NCBI GenBank assembly: GCA_032622095.1
Contig: CP136061.1
Coordinates: 21,766,991-21,830,990 of the forward strand
Length of the DNA stretch: 64,000 nt
Direction of reading: 5' to 3'
From: Siphonodentalium dalli
Taxonomy: Eukaryota; Mollusca; Scaphopoda; Gadilida; Siphonodentaliidae
Shown here: positions 1 to 13,770 of the stretch, piece by piece
Numbering within the stretch: position 1 is the first letter of the stretch
Layout of the letters: each line of letters starts with the position of its first letter
Position numbers and translations under genes: made by a program
The notes under the pieces: model-generated
What the model was told of the DNA's origin: nothing
The model's database searches: none
The model's input: the letters and a program-made list of their open reading frames with translations, nothing else

Positions 1-109
1 TATCTCCTAAGATTGACTACACGGCCACAAAAGACATCAATTGGGTATTCACAACCCAGGTTGGAGTTCTGTTATAATAATGAGATTTTGCATGTCAAAA
101 CCATTGTTA

Positions 110-399
110 TACGGTAATGCCCTAAATAATTGACTCCTTAACCACAACATAATGATGGGTTATTTTTAAGGATTTAGTCGGAAATATGGCTTATTGCCAT
201 TCATCGGAAAGCTCTCAGTGAGAGCTTTCCGATGAATGGCAACAAGCCATATTTCCGACTAAATCCTGAAAAGTTACCCATAATTCTCACTGAGAGCTTT
301 CCGATGAATGGCAACAAGCCATATTTCCGACTACATCCTGAAAAATTACCCATAATTCTGCTGTGGTTAAGGAGTCAATTACTTTGGGCATTACTGTAT
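110..399. mobile_element. Mariner-like palindromic MITE with an extra arm
   Basis: Ends match the family TIR CAGTAATGCCCTAA next to TA. The middle has the long inverted repeat around gagagctttccgatgaatgg. Unlike other copies, the right arm from gagagctttcc to cccataattc is present twice in tandem (about 215-290 and 291-360). No coding capacity; family assignment to Tc1/mariner rests only on the TA flanks. Confidence 0.85.
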
Positions 400-1079
400 A
401 ACATTACTTTTGTTACAGTGGAATTACCAATAACAGTCCAATTAATCCAACAAGATACCAAAGTTTAATAAAAAAATTTACAGTAAATTTTCATCAATAA
501 TGACACCAAGAACAAAGTTCATCTATTTCTCCATTCTTATTGGTGGTGATGTTATTACAGGCTTATATGTTTGCACATTTACCCGCTTATTGTCTCCTCT
601 GTAGAGCATAGAGAAGATTGATTTAATATGTATCATGACTTTTGGCATTAACTGCTTGGATCTCTTTATTTTCTTGAACTTTGTTTTGTTCTTTTTAATA
701 CATGTATTGCCAAAACACCAAAGTGCGGAATTTTGTGAGCTTCCTGTGCAATAATACAGTAATGCCCTAAATAATCGACTCCTTGACCACAGCAGAATTA
801 TGGGTAATTTTTCAGGATTTAGTCGGAAACATGGCTTGTTGCCATTCATCGGAAAGCTCTCACTGAGAGCTATTCAATGAATGGCAACAAGCCATATTTC
901 CGACTAAATCATGAAATATTACCCATAATTCTGCTGTAGTTAAGGAGTCGATTATTTAGGGCATTACTGAAAATAGCATTACCTTTGTTACAGTGGAAGT
1001 GGAATTACCGATAACAGTTCAATTATTCCAATAAGATACTAAAGTTTAACAAAAAATTGACAGTAAATTTCTGCATGAT
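399..1079 (+). repeat. Local duplication of a MITE flank
   Basis: About 95 bp after the first MITE (from about 399: attacttttgttacagtggaa...) recurs at about 963-1075 with ~85% similarity, each time just after a MITE right end. A MITE with its flank seems to have been copied locally. The rest of 495-755 is AT-rich with no recognised feature. Confidence 0.7.
755..969. mobile_element. Mariner-like palindromic MITE
   Basis: Full-length copy from tacagtaatgccctaa to ttagggcattactg, a near-perfect inverted repeat over its whole ~215 bp. The final TA is altered to AA. Confidence 0.88.
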
Positions 1080-1190
1080 CAGTGAGAGCTTTTTGATGAA
1101 TGGCAACAAGCCATATTTCCGACTAAATCCTGAAAAAATACCCATAATTCTGCTGTGGTTAAGGAGTCGATTATTTAGGGCATTACTGTA
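1080..1190. mobile_element. Mariner-like MITE, right half
   Basis: Begins at the centre of the palindrome (agtgagagctttttgatg) and runs to the TIR gcattactgta. The left arm is missing. Confidence 0.85.
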
Positions 1191-1192
1191 CA

Positions 1193-1546
1193 TGCAAGCC
1201 TTGAAATATTGTGCCGGTCATTTGCAGAATGAGGTCCCCAGAGGGTGAATTTAGTGACACTACCCCGTACAGTTAGCATCACTAAATTCACCCGCTGGGG
1301 ACCTCATTCCGCTTAGGCCTCATCTTCAGGGAAGTATCTATAGTCTCAAATTAACATTGTTTTAACATTAGTTACTTTCTCCCTTCTGTTCAGTTTCTAT
1401 ATCCCTTCAATCTGATCCTAGGTCTTCCATAGCAGTTGAGGCCTAAGCAGAATGAGGTCCCCAGAGGGATAGCTACCATAGCGTCATTAAATTCACCCTC
1501 TGGGGACCTCATTATGCAAATGACAGACACACTATTTCAAGCATTA
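1193..1546. mobile_element. hAT-like MITE, long form
   Basis: Starts caagccttgaaat and ends atttcaag-like. It has two copies of the module tttgcagaatgaggtccc with opposed arms and a central ~130 bp (tctatatcccttcaatc...). Same family as the 151 bp palindromes in the AASS introns. Confidence 0.8.
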
Positions 1547-1582
1547 AATACATTTTGTAACTTACTAACATCAGATAAGTAT

Positions 1583-4500
1583 TATAGATGGTCTTATCTC
1601 TTCCTATAACAAGTTTTATATAGTTTCCTGGGTATAAAGATGGTCTTATCTATTCCTATAACAAGTTTTTTATAGTTTCCTGGGTATAAAGATGGTCTAT
1701 CTCTTCCTATAACAAGTTTTATATAGTTTCCTGGGTATAAAGATGGTCTATCTCTTCCTATAACAAGTTTTATATAGTTTCGTGGGTATAAAGATGGTCT
1801 TATCTATTCCTATAACAAGTTTTTTATAGTTTCCTGGGTATAAAGATGGTCTATCTCTTCCTATACCATGTTTTATATAGTTTCCTGGGTATAAAGATGG
1901 TCTATCTCTTCCTATACCATGTTTTATATAGTTTCGTGGGTATAAAGATGGTCTTATCTATTCCTATAACAAGTTTTTTATAGTTTCCTGGGTATAAAGA
2001 TGGTCTATCTCTTCCTATACCATGTTTTATATAGTTTCCTGGGTATAAAGATGGTCTATCTCTTCCTATACCATGTTTTATATAGTTTCCTGGGTATAAA
2101 GATGGTCTATCTCTTCCTATAACAAGTTTTATATAGTTTCGTGGGTATAAAGATGGTCTTATCTATTCCTATAACAAGTTTTTTATAGTTTCCTGGGTAT
2201 AAAGATGGTCTATCTCTTCCTATACCATGTTTTATATAGTTTCCTGGGTATAAAGATGGTCTATCTCTTCCTATACCATGTTTTATATAGTTTCCTGGGT
2301 ATAAAGATGGTCTATCTCTTCCTATAACAAGTTTTATATAGTTTCCTGGGTATAAAGATGGTCTATCTATTCCTATACCATGTTTTATATAGTTTCCTGG
2401 GTATAAAGATGGTCTTATCTATTCCTATAACAAGTTTTTTATAGTTTCCTGGGTATAAAGATGGTCTATCTCTTCCTATAACAAGTTTTATATAGTTTCC
2501 TGGGTATAAAGATGGTCTATCTCTTCCTATAACAAGTTTTATATAGTTTCGTGGGTATAAAGATGGTCTTATCTATTCCTATAACAAGTTTTTTATAGTT
2601 TCCTGGGTATAAAGATGGTCTATCTCTTCCTATACCATGTTTTATATAGTTTCCTGGGTATAAAGATGGTCTATCTCTTCCTATACCATGTTTTATATAG
2701 TTTCGTGGGTATAAAGATGGTCTTATCTATTCCTATAACAAGTTTTTTATAGTTTCCTGGGTATAAAGATGGTCTATCTCTTCCTATACCATGTTTTATA
2801 TAGTTTCCTGGGTATAAAGATGGTCTATCTCTTCCTATACCATGTTTTATATAGTTTCCTGGGTATAAAGATGGTCTATCTCTTCCTATAACAAGTTTTA
2901 TATAGTTTCGTGGGTATAAAGATGGTCTTATCTATTCCTATAACAAGTTTTTTATAGTTTCCTGGGTATAAAGATGGTCTATCTCTTCCTATACCATGTT
3001 TTATATAGTTTCATGGGTATAAAGATGGTCTATCTCTTCCTATACCATGTTTTATATAGTTTCCTGGGTATAAAGATGGTCTATCTCTTCCTATAACAAG
3101 TTTTATATAGTTTCCTGGGTATAAAGATGGTCTATCTCTTCCTATACCATGTTTTATATAGTTTCCTGGGTATAAAGATGGTCTTATCTATTCCTATAAC
3201 AAGTTTTTTATAGTTTCCTGGGTATAAAGATGGTCTATCTCTTCCTATAACAAGTTTTATATAGTTTCCTGGGTATAAAGATGGTCTATCTCTTCCTATA
3301 ACAAGTTTTATATAGTTTCGTGGGTATAAAGATGGTCTTATCTATTCCTATAACAAGTTTTTTATAGTTTCCTGGGTATAAAGATGGTCTATCTCTTCCT
3401 ATACCATGTTTTATATAGTTTCCTGGGTATAAAGATGGTCTATCTCTTCCTATACCATGTTTTATATAGTTTCCTGGGTATAAAGATGGTCTTATCTATT
3501 CCTATAACAAGTTTTTTATAGTTTCCTGGGTATAAAGATGGTCTATCTCTTCCTATAACAAGTTTTTTTATAGTTTCCTGGGTATAAAGATGGTCTTATC
3601 TATTCCTATAACAAGTTTTTTATAGTTTCCTGGGTATAAAGATGGTCTATCTCTTCCTATAACAAGTTTTATATAGTTTCCTGGGTATAAAGATGGTCTT
3701 ATCTATTCCTATAACAAGTTTTATATAGTTTCCTGGGTATAAAGATGTTCTATCTCTTCCTATAACAAGTTTTATATAGTTTCCTGGGTATAAAGATGGT
3801 CTTATCTATTCCTATAACAAGTTTTATATAGTTTCCTGGTTATAAAGATGGTCTATCTCTTCCTACACCATGTTTTATATAGTTTCCTGGGTATAAAGAT
3901 GGTCTATCTCTTCCTATACCATGTTTTATATAGTTTCCTGGGTATAAAGATGGTCTATCTCTTCCTATACCATGTTTTTTATAGTTTCCTGGGTATAAAG
4001 ATGGTCTATGTCTTCCTATAACAAGTTTTATATAGTTTCCTGGGTATAAAGATGGTCTTATCTATTCCTATAACAAGTTTTTTTATAGTTTCCTGGGTAT
4101 AAAGATGGTCTATCTCTTCCTATAACAAGTTTTATATAGTTTCCTGGGTATAAAGATGGTCTTATCTATTTCTATAACAAGTTTTATATAGTTTCCTGGG
4201 TATAAAGATGGTCTATCTCTTCCTATACCATGTTTTATATAGTTTCCTGGGTATAAAGATGGTCTTATCTATTCCTATAACAAGTTTTTTATAGTTTCCT
4301 GGGTATAAAGATGGTCTATCTCTTCCTATAACAAGTTTTATATAGTTTCCTGGGTATAAAGATGGTCTACATGTATCTCTTCCTATAACAAGTTTTATAT
4401 AGTTTCGTGGGTATAAAGATGGTCTTATCTATTCCTATAACAAGTTTTTTATAGTTTCCTGGGTATAAAGATGGTCTATCTCTTCCTATACCATGTTTTA

Positions 4501-7500
4501 TATAGTTTCCTGGGTATAAAGATGGTCTATCTCTTCCTATACCATGTTTTATATAGTTTCCTGGGTATAAAGATGGTCTTATCTATTCCTATAACAAGTT
4601 TTTTATAGTTTCCTGGGTATAAAGATGGTCTATCTCTTCCTATAACAAGTTTTTTATAGTTTCCTGGGTATAAAGATGGTCTTATCTATTCCTATAACAA
4701 GTTTTTTTATAGTTTCCTGGGTATAAAGATGGTCTATCTCTTCCTATAACAAGTTTTATATAGTTTCCTGGGTATAAAGATGGTCTTATCTATTCCTATA
4801 ACAAGTTTTATATAGTTTCCTGGGTATAAAGATGTTCTATCTCTTCCTATAACAAGTTTTATATAGTTTCCTGGGTATAAAGATGGTCTTATCTATTCCT
4901 ATAACAAGTTTTATATAGTTTCCTGGTTATAAAGATGGTCTATCTCTTCCTACACCATGTTTTATATAGTTTCCTGGGTATAAAGATGGTCTATCTCTTC
5001 CTATACCATGTTTTATATAGTTTCCTGGGTATAAAGATGGTCTATCTCTTCCTATACCATGTTTTTTATAGTTTCCTGGGTATAAAGATGGTCTATCTCT
5101 TTCTATAACAAGTTTTATATAGTTTCCTGGGTATAAAGATGGTCTTATCTATTCCTATAACAAGTTTTTTATAGTTTCCTGGGTATAAAGATGGTCTATC
5201 TCCTCCTATAACAAGTTTTATATAGTTTCCTGGGTATAAAGATGGTCTTATCTATTTCTATAACAAGTTTTATATAGTTTCCTGGGTATAAAGATGGTCT
5301 ATCTCTTCCTATAACAAGTTTTATATAGTTTCCTGGGTATAAAGATGGTCTTATCTATTCCTATAACAAGTTTTATATAGTTTCCTGGGTATAAAGATGG
5401 TCTATCTCTTCCTATAACAAGTTTTATATAGTTTCCTGGGTATAAAGATGGTCTTATCTATTCCTATAACAAGTTTTATATAGTTTCCTGGTTATAAAGA
5501 TGGTCTATCTCTTCCTACACCATGTTTTATATAGTTTCCTGGGTATAAAGATGGTCTATCTCTTCCTATACCATGTTTTATATAGTTTCCTGGGTATAAA
5601 GATGGTCTATCTCTTCCTATACCATGTTTTTTATAGTTTCCTGGGTATAAAGATGGTCTATCTCTTCCTATAACAAGTTTTATATAGTTTCCTGGGTATA
5701 AAGATGGTCTTATCTATTCCTATAACAAGTTTTATATAGTTTCCTGGTTATAAAGATGGTCTATCTCTTCCTACACCATGTTTTATATAGTTTCGTGGGT
5801 ATAAAGATGGTCTATCCCTTCCTATACCATGTTTTATATAGTTTCCTGGGTATAAAGATGGTCTATCTCTTCCTATACCATGTTTTTTATAGTTTCCTGG
5901 GTATAAAGATGGTCTATCTCTTCCTATACCATGTTTTATATAGTTTCCTGGGTATAAAGATGGTCTATCTCTTCCTATACCATGTTTTTTATAGTTTCCT
6001 GGGTATAAAGATGGTCTATCTCTTCCTATACCATGTTTTATATAGTTTCCTGGGTATAAAGATGGTCTATCTCTTCCTATACCATGTTTTTTATAGTTTC
6101 CTGGGTATAAAGATGGTCTATCTCTTCCTACACCATGTTTTATTTAGTTTCCTGGGTATAAAGATGGTCTATCTCTTCCTATACCATGTTTTATATAGTT
6201 TCCTGGGTATAAAGATGGTCTATCTCTTCCTATACCATGTTTTTTATAGTTTCCTGGGTATAAAGATGGTCTATCTCTTCCTATAACAAGTTTTATATAG
6301 TTTCCTGGGTATAAAGATGGTCTTATCTATTCCTATAACAAGTTTTATATAGTTTCCTGGGTATAAAGATGGTCTTATCTATTCCTATAACAAGTTTTAT
6401 ATAGTTTCATGGTTATAAAGATGGTCTATCTCTTCCTATACCATGTTTTATATAGTTTCCTGGGTATAAAGATGGTCTATCTCTTCCTATAACAAGTTTT
6501 ATATAGTTTCCTGGGTATAAAGATGGTCTTATCTATTCCTATAACAAGTTTTATATAGTTTCCTGGTTATAAAGATGGTCTATCTCTTCCTATACCATGT
6601 TTTATATAGTTTCCTGGGTATAAAGATGGTCTATCTCTTCCTATACCATGTTTTATATAGTTTCCTGGGTATAAAGATGGTCTATCTCTTCCTATAACAA
6701 GTTTTATATAGTTTCCTGGTTATAAAGATGGTCTATCTCTTCATATACCATGTTTTATATAGTTTCCTGGGTATAAAGATGGTCTATCTCTTCCTATACC
6801 ATGTTTTATATAGTTTCCTGGGTATAAAGATGGTCTATCTCTTCCTATACCATGTTTTATATAGTTTCCTGGGTATAAAGATGGTCTTATCTATTCCTAT
6901 AACAAGTTTTATATAGTTTCCTGGGTATAAAGATGGTCTTATCTATTCCTATAACAAGTTTTATATAGTTTCATGGTTATAAAGATGGTCTATCTCTTCC
7001 TATACCATGTTTTATATAGTTTCGTGGGTATAAAGATGGTCTATCTCTTCCTATAACAAGTTTTATATAGTTTCCTGGGTATAAAGATGGTCTTATCTAT
7101 TCCTATAACAAGTTTTATATAGTTTCCTGGTTATAAAGATGGTCTATCTCTTCCTACACCAAGTTTTATATAGTTTCCTGGTTATAAAGATGGTCTATCT
7201 CTTCCTATAACATGTTTTATATAGTTTCCTGGGTATAAAGATGGTCTATCTCTTCCTATACCATGTTTTATATAGTTTCCTGGGTATAAAGATGGTCTTA
7301 TCTATTCCTATAACAAGTTTTATATAGTTTCCTGGGTATAAAGATGGTCTATCTCTTCCTATAACAAGTTTTATATAGTTTCATGGTTATAAAGATGGTC
7401 TTATCTATTCCTATAACAAGTTTTATATAGTTTCCTGGGTATAAAGATGGTCTATCTCTTCCTATACCATGTTTTATATAGTTTCCTGGTTATAAAGATG

Positions 7501-7547
7501 GTCTATCTCTTCCTATACCGAGTGTTATATAGTTTCGTGGGTATAAA
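1583..7547 (+). repeat. ~6 kb minisatellite, 51-52 bp units
   Basis: Roughly 115 units of the type gatggtctatctcttcctat... ending ctgggtataaa. Two main forms exist: 51 bp with ataccatgttttatatag, and 52 bp with gtcttatctattcc and ataacaag. Rare variants (gatgttctatc at 3744 and 4831, cctacacc at 3864 and 4951, tttctataac at 4169 and 5255) recur about 1087 bp apart, showing a higher-order repeat. Runs of 51 bp units keep a frame open for 17-residue repeats, which I do not regard as a gene. Confidence 0.97.
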
Positions 7548-7754
7548 ATAATAAATATGAATCGAAGACCCCATTCCGGTCAGATGTTTCTATGAATACA
7601 TATTGATTTTTATTTAGAATTGTCTGGTACAACATATCTGTATCCCTTTGGGAGACTTGCATACAAAATAATTCACTGGCAGGGATCTTTAATGCTGCAC
7701 CAGTGCCTTCCCGTCTTGAAAGGGTTAAAATAACTCCCTGTTTACAACTTATCA

Positions 7755-10700
7755 TGCCATGTGTGACAGACAGCCTCCTTTGTAGTCTGGTCGATAAAAG
7801 GTTTGACCTAGAAAAAATTTGGACTAAGTTGGTTTGTATATCATTTTGAAGAGGAATATATCCTCCATAACATATCCAAAATCCGCTAAAATCCGCTTTG
7901 AGCATTTTTTGTAATTCAAGATGGCGTCCAAGATGGCTGCCATTTTCATATAAGTCAGCTTGATGCAATTATAGTGAGAACATCTTGTCATATATATACA
8001 CATGTATACATTTTTGTGAAGCTAAGACATAACGCCACCTCTTTATGTGCCAAAATTGGAACTCCCCGTCCAAGATGGCCGCTAAAATGGCGACCGGAAG
8101 TGGATTTTTTACGTTTTTTTAATAATATCTTTAAGATAAGTGTCCGTGGTTTGGAACTGGTTGAGAACTTTGGCTTTATTTTGTATATAGCATGTTAACT
8201 GACAATTGGAGCAATGAAATATGCTGTTCGTGAGGTCCACACCCCTTCTGATCACTCAAAAAATCGATTTTACAAAACGCGGTATAACATTTCACAAAAG
8301 ATCCCCAAGATTCTAATCATATTTCATCAAGAAGTGGGAAGAACTGTGCAATGTAACTGATCCATTCTATATCTTATTGATATTCGAATTCAAAGGTACC
8401 AAAATTGTCACTTTGGCTCAAAATGGCTGCCAATATGGCCACCAAAATATGGAAAATGGTAATTATTATCCCAGCGTGCCACGCAACCGCTTTCAAGTTA
8501 GGGTGATGCACACAGTTGACTATTATGTCTTATATAGCTTGAGTACTAACATTTCTGATGCACCTTTGGTATTTTGTTACTATTTTAACCACTGAAATTA
8601 CCAGAATTATTCGAAATTTTCTGTCACAATCCTGATATCAAAATCGGCAAAAAATCGCTGTTCAGGTTTGAGCCATATTTTGAAAGTAAAATGGAACTAT
8701 GTTTGGTATCAAAGATGTTTATTGTTTTGATATGTGTTACATGTGTCACACTGAGCTGTTTTAGACAAAATTACTCAAGATGGCTTCCAAAATGGCAACC
8801 AAGTTTGGTAAACATTATTATATACATAAACATACGTGTATATACGTGGTGTATATGTATACATAATCAATTGTGACTCACGTGCTACGTAATCAACTAA
8901 ATGTTCTATTCTGATTGTCCCGGTACCCTACGAGTCATGACAAATTCATTTTGATGAATGCAATATGGATTTTGCCTAAAGCTTCCTTGTTTTTGAACGG
9001 AAATGGGCAGAACGTTGAAACCGAACTGAGATGGATCATATTAAGTGGCTATTCTGGTCCATTAGCATCAACATTGATCAACTTAATACATTGTGTATGT
9101 CTGTTGATTGTCTGGTCATAGGCGATGTGAGTAGGTATACATGGAACTATTGTATTCATGAATGGTGTTAATAGTTATACAATGTGTGACTATATGGTCA
9201 TGGATGGGATGTCCATAGTGAGATGTATATGTATATAAGGAGTAGCTGTATGCTGATGTGTGAGGTGAACATGTTTACAGTGAGTGGCTGTCTGGTCATT
9301 GAAGTGGTGTATGGTCACAACGAGAGCAGCTACACTGTCCTGTATGTATACATGGAGTGATTGTGTGGTCAGTGGTGGGCTGTACATATGTACATTGGGT
9401 GGATGTATTGTCATGGGCGGGTGTATATGTATACACATGTTGGATGTATGGTAATGGATGGGTGTATGTATAAATAGGGTGTGGTTGTGTGGTTATGGGC
9501 AATGTGTATATGTATACATGGAATGACTGCACAGTCATTGTTGAAGTGTATATGCATACCTGGAGTACACTTTGATGGCTATTGGCGGCTAGTGTATATA
9601 GAGAGCAACCTCATGGTGATGGATGGGATGTATATGTTAATATGTACTATTGTATTGTCTTTGGTGGTGTGTACAAGCATACAGTAACTAGCTGAATGCT
9701 CGTGGAGAGGGTGTATATGTATACAGCGAGTGGCTGAATTGTCACGATTGTGCTGTATATGCAAGTCTGAAGTGTACGAATGGCCGTGTGTGCGGGGTAT
9801 TGGTATATCTAGAAGGGTTGTATGGCCATTGGTGAGGTATATATACACACCTGGAGTGACGCTGTGTCATGGGTGAGGTGTATATGTATATCATCAGTGA
9901 CTACATGGCCATGGCACGGCCAATATGTACATATGTATATGGGGATTGACAGATGACAAAATTAATGGTGGGGTGAATTGATATACAAGGAGTGACTATG
10001 ATCACGAATGTGGTTTATGCGTATACAGAGAGAAGCTGAAATGTCATGGGTCAGGTGTATATGCAAGTCTGGAGTGTATGAATGGCCGTATGCGCGGTAC
10101 GAGACATTGATATATCTAGAAGGGCTGTAAGGCCACTTTTGTGAGGTTATATGTATATACCTAGAGTGACTCTATGGTTTTGGGTTGGGTGTATATGTAT
10201 ATCTTGAGTGGCTATATGGCCATGGGTGTCGCAAATATGTATATATACAGGGAGTGAGACTGTATGACCACTGGTGAGGCAAATATATATACAAGAAGTA
10301 ATATATAACACTGGATGTAGCGAACAGGTATGGAGTGACTGTATGGTCATCGGTAAGGTGTATATGTATATATTTAGTGGCTGTATAGCTATGCATGTGG
10401 CAAATACATATACATGGAGTGACTGTATGGCCTATGGTTAGGCGAATAGGTATACAAGAGGTTACTTTGTGTTCATGTATGTAGTGAATATGTATACAGG
10501 TCATGTGATGTGTGGGAGTATATCTGGTGTGTCTGCAATGTTATTCACGGCTATATGACCATGCGTTGGTGTATGGGTAAACCCAATTGTGGCTGTATGG
10601 TAATGGGTGAGGTGTATGTCTATACAGCGAGTGGCACATGGCCATTTACGTGGTATTCATGTATGTATATATGGAGTGACTGCATGCTCATGTGTGATTT

Positions 10701-12158
10701 GTACTGGTGCACCTTTGTGTGACTATCACTTTCCACAATAACTCAAGAATATGTTAATCGATAGAGGTAATATCAGAGTGTTCTCCACATTAATTGCGTT
10801 TTATATGCAATGTGAAGAAAACGGTTTTCCTGACAATAGTTTATAAGTTAATCAATTTTGATGCCAATGGGCCAGAGTAGCCACATAATATGATACCTGT
10901 CAGTTCAGGTTCAACGTTCCGTCCGTTTCCGTAAAAACATGGACATAATCCCAAAAGAGGTGTTCGGCAAAATTCATACTGCATCCCTTAAAATTAATTT
11001 GTCGTGCCCCATAAAGTTTTGGGACAACCATAATATAAGATTAAGTTGTCCATTGATTAAGTAGCATGTTTAATAACCAAGAGAGTCACAATTTGCTACC
11101 ATTTCGGAACAGCCGAGAATAATATTCGGAATATAAACTTTTTACTAAATTTGGTTGCCATTTTGAATGTAATCTTGAGTAATATTGCCTAAAACACCAC
11201 ACTATGTCATATTTAAGGCATATCAAAATAAAAAGAACCTTTGATACTAAAGATAGTGATTTTTTGCCGAGTTTGATGCTGTTTGTGATAGAAAAATCCC
11301 ATAATTCTGGTGATTTCAGAATGGTAAATAGTAAAAATTAATCAAGGTGCATAAGAAATGTTGGTATTCAATGTATATAATACGGAATAGTCATTTGTGT
11401 ACATCACCATAACTTGTAAGCGGTTGCATGGCACGTTGGGATAATAATTAACATTTTTCCATATCTTGGCGGCCATTTTGACAGCCATTTTGAGCCAAAG
11501 TGACAATTTTGGTACCATTGAGTTCGAATATCAATAAGATATAGAATGGATCACTTTCATTGCACAGTTCTTCCCACTTCTTGGTGAAATGTGACCAGAA
11601 TCACAAAGGGGATCTTTTGTAAAATGTTATACCGCGTTTTGTAAAATCGAATTTTTGAGTGATCGGAAGGGTGTGGACCCCCACGAACAGCATATTTCAT
11701 TGCTCCAATGGTCAGTTAACATGCTGTATACAAAATAAAGTCACAATTCTCAACCAGTTCAATACCTCAGAAACTTATCTTAAAAGTATTAGTAAAAACG
11801 TATGAATTCCACTTCCGGTCGCCATTTTAGCGGCCATCTTAGACGGGAAGTTTCAATTTTGGCACATAAAGATGACGTTATGTCATAGCTTCACAAAAAT
11901 GTATACAAGTGTATACATATGACAAGATGTTCTCACTATAATTGCATCGAGCTGACTTATAGGAAAATGGCAGCCATCTTGGACGCCATCTTGAATTACA
12001 AAAATTGCTCAAAGCGGATTTTAGCGGATTTTGGATATGTTATAGAGGAGAGCTTCCCCTTCAAAATGATATAAAAACCAACTTAGTCCAAATTTTTTCT
12101 AGGTTGACCCTAAAATTTGAGTTTATCGACCAGACTATTGTAGAACTGTCACATTAGG
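7755..12158. mobile_element. Foldback structure, ~1.3 kb arms
   Basis: The left arm (about 7755-9095) and right arm (about 10835-12158) are inverted copies with roughly 80-85% identity. Matching anchors: tagtctggtcgataaa / tttatcgaccagacta; caagatggcgtccaagatgg / its complement near 11970; gaacggaaatgggcagaacg / its complement near 10920. The loop is a degenerate minisatellite. No transposase was seen, so it may be a foldback transposon or a large inverted duplication. A fragment near 7655-7712 (ggatctttaatgctgcacc) resembles a TTAA element end. Confidence 0.85.
9100..10730 (+). repeat. Degenerate minisatellite in the foldback loop
   Basis: Diverged units of about 40-60 bp built from gagtgactgtatggtcat and gaggtgtatatgtataca. 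Periodicity is loose and no unit is identical to the next, which suggests an old array. Short open frames with His/Thr- or Val/Met/Tyr-rich repeats are by-products. Confidence 0.8.
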
Positions 12159-12200
12159 ATGCATTTTGGCCTGACATAGTACTTATTTATCAACAACCTT

Positions 12201-12620
12201 TTAAGGGGGAGGTCAAGCGAGTAATTTTGAATGGGGATTTCCATGCAAATCTGCAGAGCAAATGTTACATAGTTGCATATTCTTCTGAGTGTGACTTGAT
12301 GTGGTATTGAAAACAGCAGGCATTTATCTGGCGGGTCTGCTTGGAACTTGTTCCATTATAATGTTGGTGTATTTATTTTTTTGAATTTTATATGATTTTT
12401 TAAATGGAGGTCAAGTAATGTAATTCCAGAAAAAATACTCAAAAATATATTTACTGCAAAATTTTATAATTTACCAAGTGGACCCGCCAGATAAATAAAT
12501 ACCTGTTGTTTCCAATACCACATCAAGTCATACTCAGAAGTATGTGCACTCTGTAACTTTTGCTCCGCAGATTTGCATGGAAATCCCCATTAAAAATTGT
12601 TCACTTGACCTCCCCCTTAA
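12201..12620. mobile_element. 420 bp palindromic element flanked by TTAA
   Basis: TTAAGGGGGAGGTCAAG at the left mirrors CTTGACCTCCCCCTTAA at the right. Inside, gcaaatctgcagagcaaa and the ctggcgggtc block are mirrored too. TTAA at both ends fits piggyBac-type insertion, but the ends differ from the CCC-starting elements elsewhere in the window. Confidence 0.75.
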
Positions 12621-13355
12621 CAGTGTTCTTCATCTGAACCCAGTACTGATATCATATGTACTCTACAGTATCTCACCGGTCTGATATGATCTGTACTCCA
12701 GAGTTAAAATGTCACAATTTATTCAACTTTGACCAACTTTGTGGTATTTAACATTACAATGCATCTCATCTTGAACACATAAACAGGTTAGATTTATGAA
12801 TGCCCTGTTATTTTCAGCAAATGACATGGTCACCTGAATGTCACCTGAATGTGGCCTGATCGTGACCTGATCTTGACCTGATAAATTCATAAATATTTAT
12901 GGAATGTTTTTACTTGGTTATAATTTTTGTTTAAAGGGACATGTTTTGTTCAATTATTAGAGTTGGATAAAACAGGATAGGACAGGTATATGTTTGACTC
13001 TATAAATCTATTTGGCTATATCTATTGGCTGCCTGTGCCATATATTGCACTAAAAGTATATGGTCAAATTAATTTTTTTTTTTTTCCATTTGAAACATGA
13101 TAAGCCGGGATTTAAAGTAAGGAATTTTTAAGTTGAAAAAAGGCATAGTATGGTCGGTGTTAGACTGGGGTTGAAGGTTCAAATAAAATTATAAATTATT
13201 CCATCTTTCTCTAAAAAGAATCTGTTTTTTTTTATTTGGAACAAGAGGTTCCACCACGGGTGCTGGGATACCCCCCCCCCCCCCCCCATGGTGAAAATTG
13301 AAATATGGGCAGATCAGAAACCAAGTTGTCAAGATCCCATAACCCATGGTTGAGA

Positions 13356-13550
13356 AACAGTAATGCTCCAAAAAATCGACTCCTTAACCACAGCAGAATT
13401 ATGGGTAACTTTTCAGGATTTAGTCGGAAATATGGCTTGTTGCCATTCGTCAGAAAGCTCTCCCTGAGAGCCATATTTCCGACTAAATCCTGAAAAGTTA
13501 CCCATAATTCTGCTGTGGTTAAGGAGTCGATTATTTAGAGCATTACTGTA
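13356..13550. mobile_element. Mariner-like MITE with shortened centre
   Basis: Both TIRs are present (acagtaatgctcc at the left and gagcattactgta at the right). The right arm lacks the ~25 bp between cctgagag and ccatatttcc. Confidence 0.85.
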
Positions 13551-13770
13551 GGACAGGTAGATTCCTTGCAATCAAGTCTCTGAATCCAGGGATTTTTTTT
13601 TGAAAATGGGCCCCATTCCTGGGAAATATTCAGATTTATTCCCACTATCTGACCCCAACGTTCCCAATTCACAGAAAGTCTTGTTTTCTGAACAAAATAT
13701 AGGCCTTCCCATTCATTCATTTTATGACAAATTTCAAGTCCTTACACCAGGGCTGAGAATAAGGTGCTGG

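Noticed and set aside
5756-6286. 176-residue open frame of 17-residue repeats (MVYLFLYHVLYSFLGIK type)
   Set aside because: Produced by 51 bp minisatellite units that happen to be a multiple of three; it breaks as soon as a 52 bp unit occurs and has no gene context.
7525-7968. Minus-strand 147-residue open frame
   Set aside because: Spans the end of the minisatellite and one arm of the foldback; the inverted arm near 12000 does not keep the frame, so coding is unlikely.
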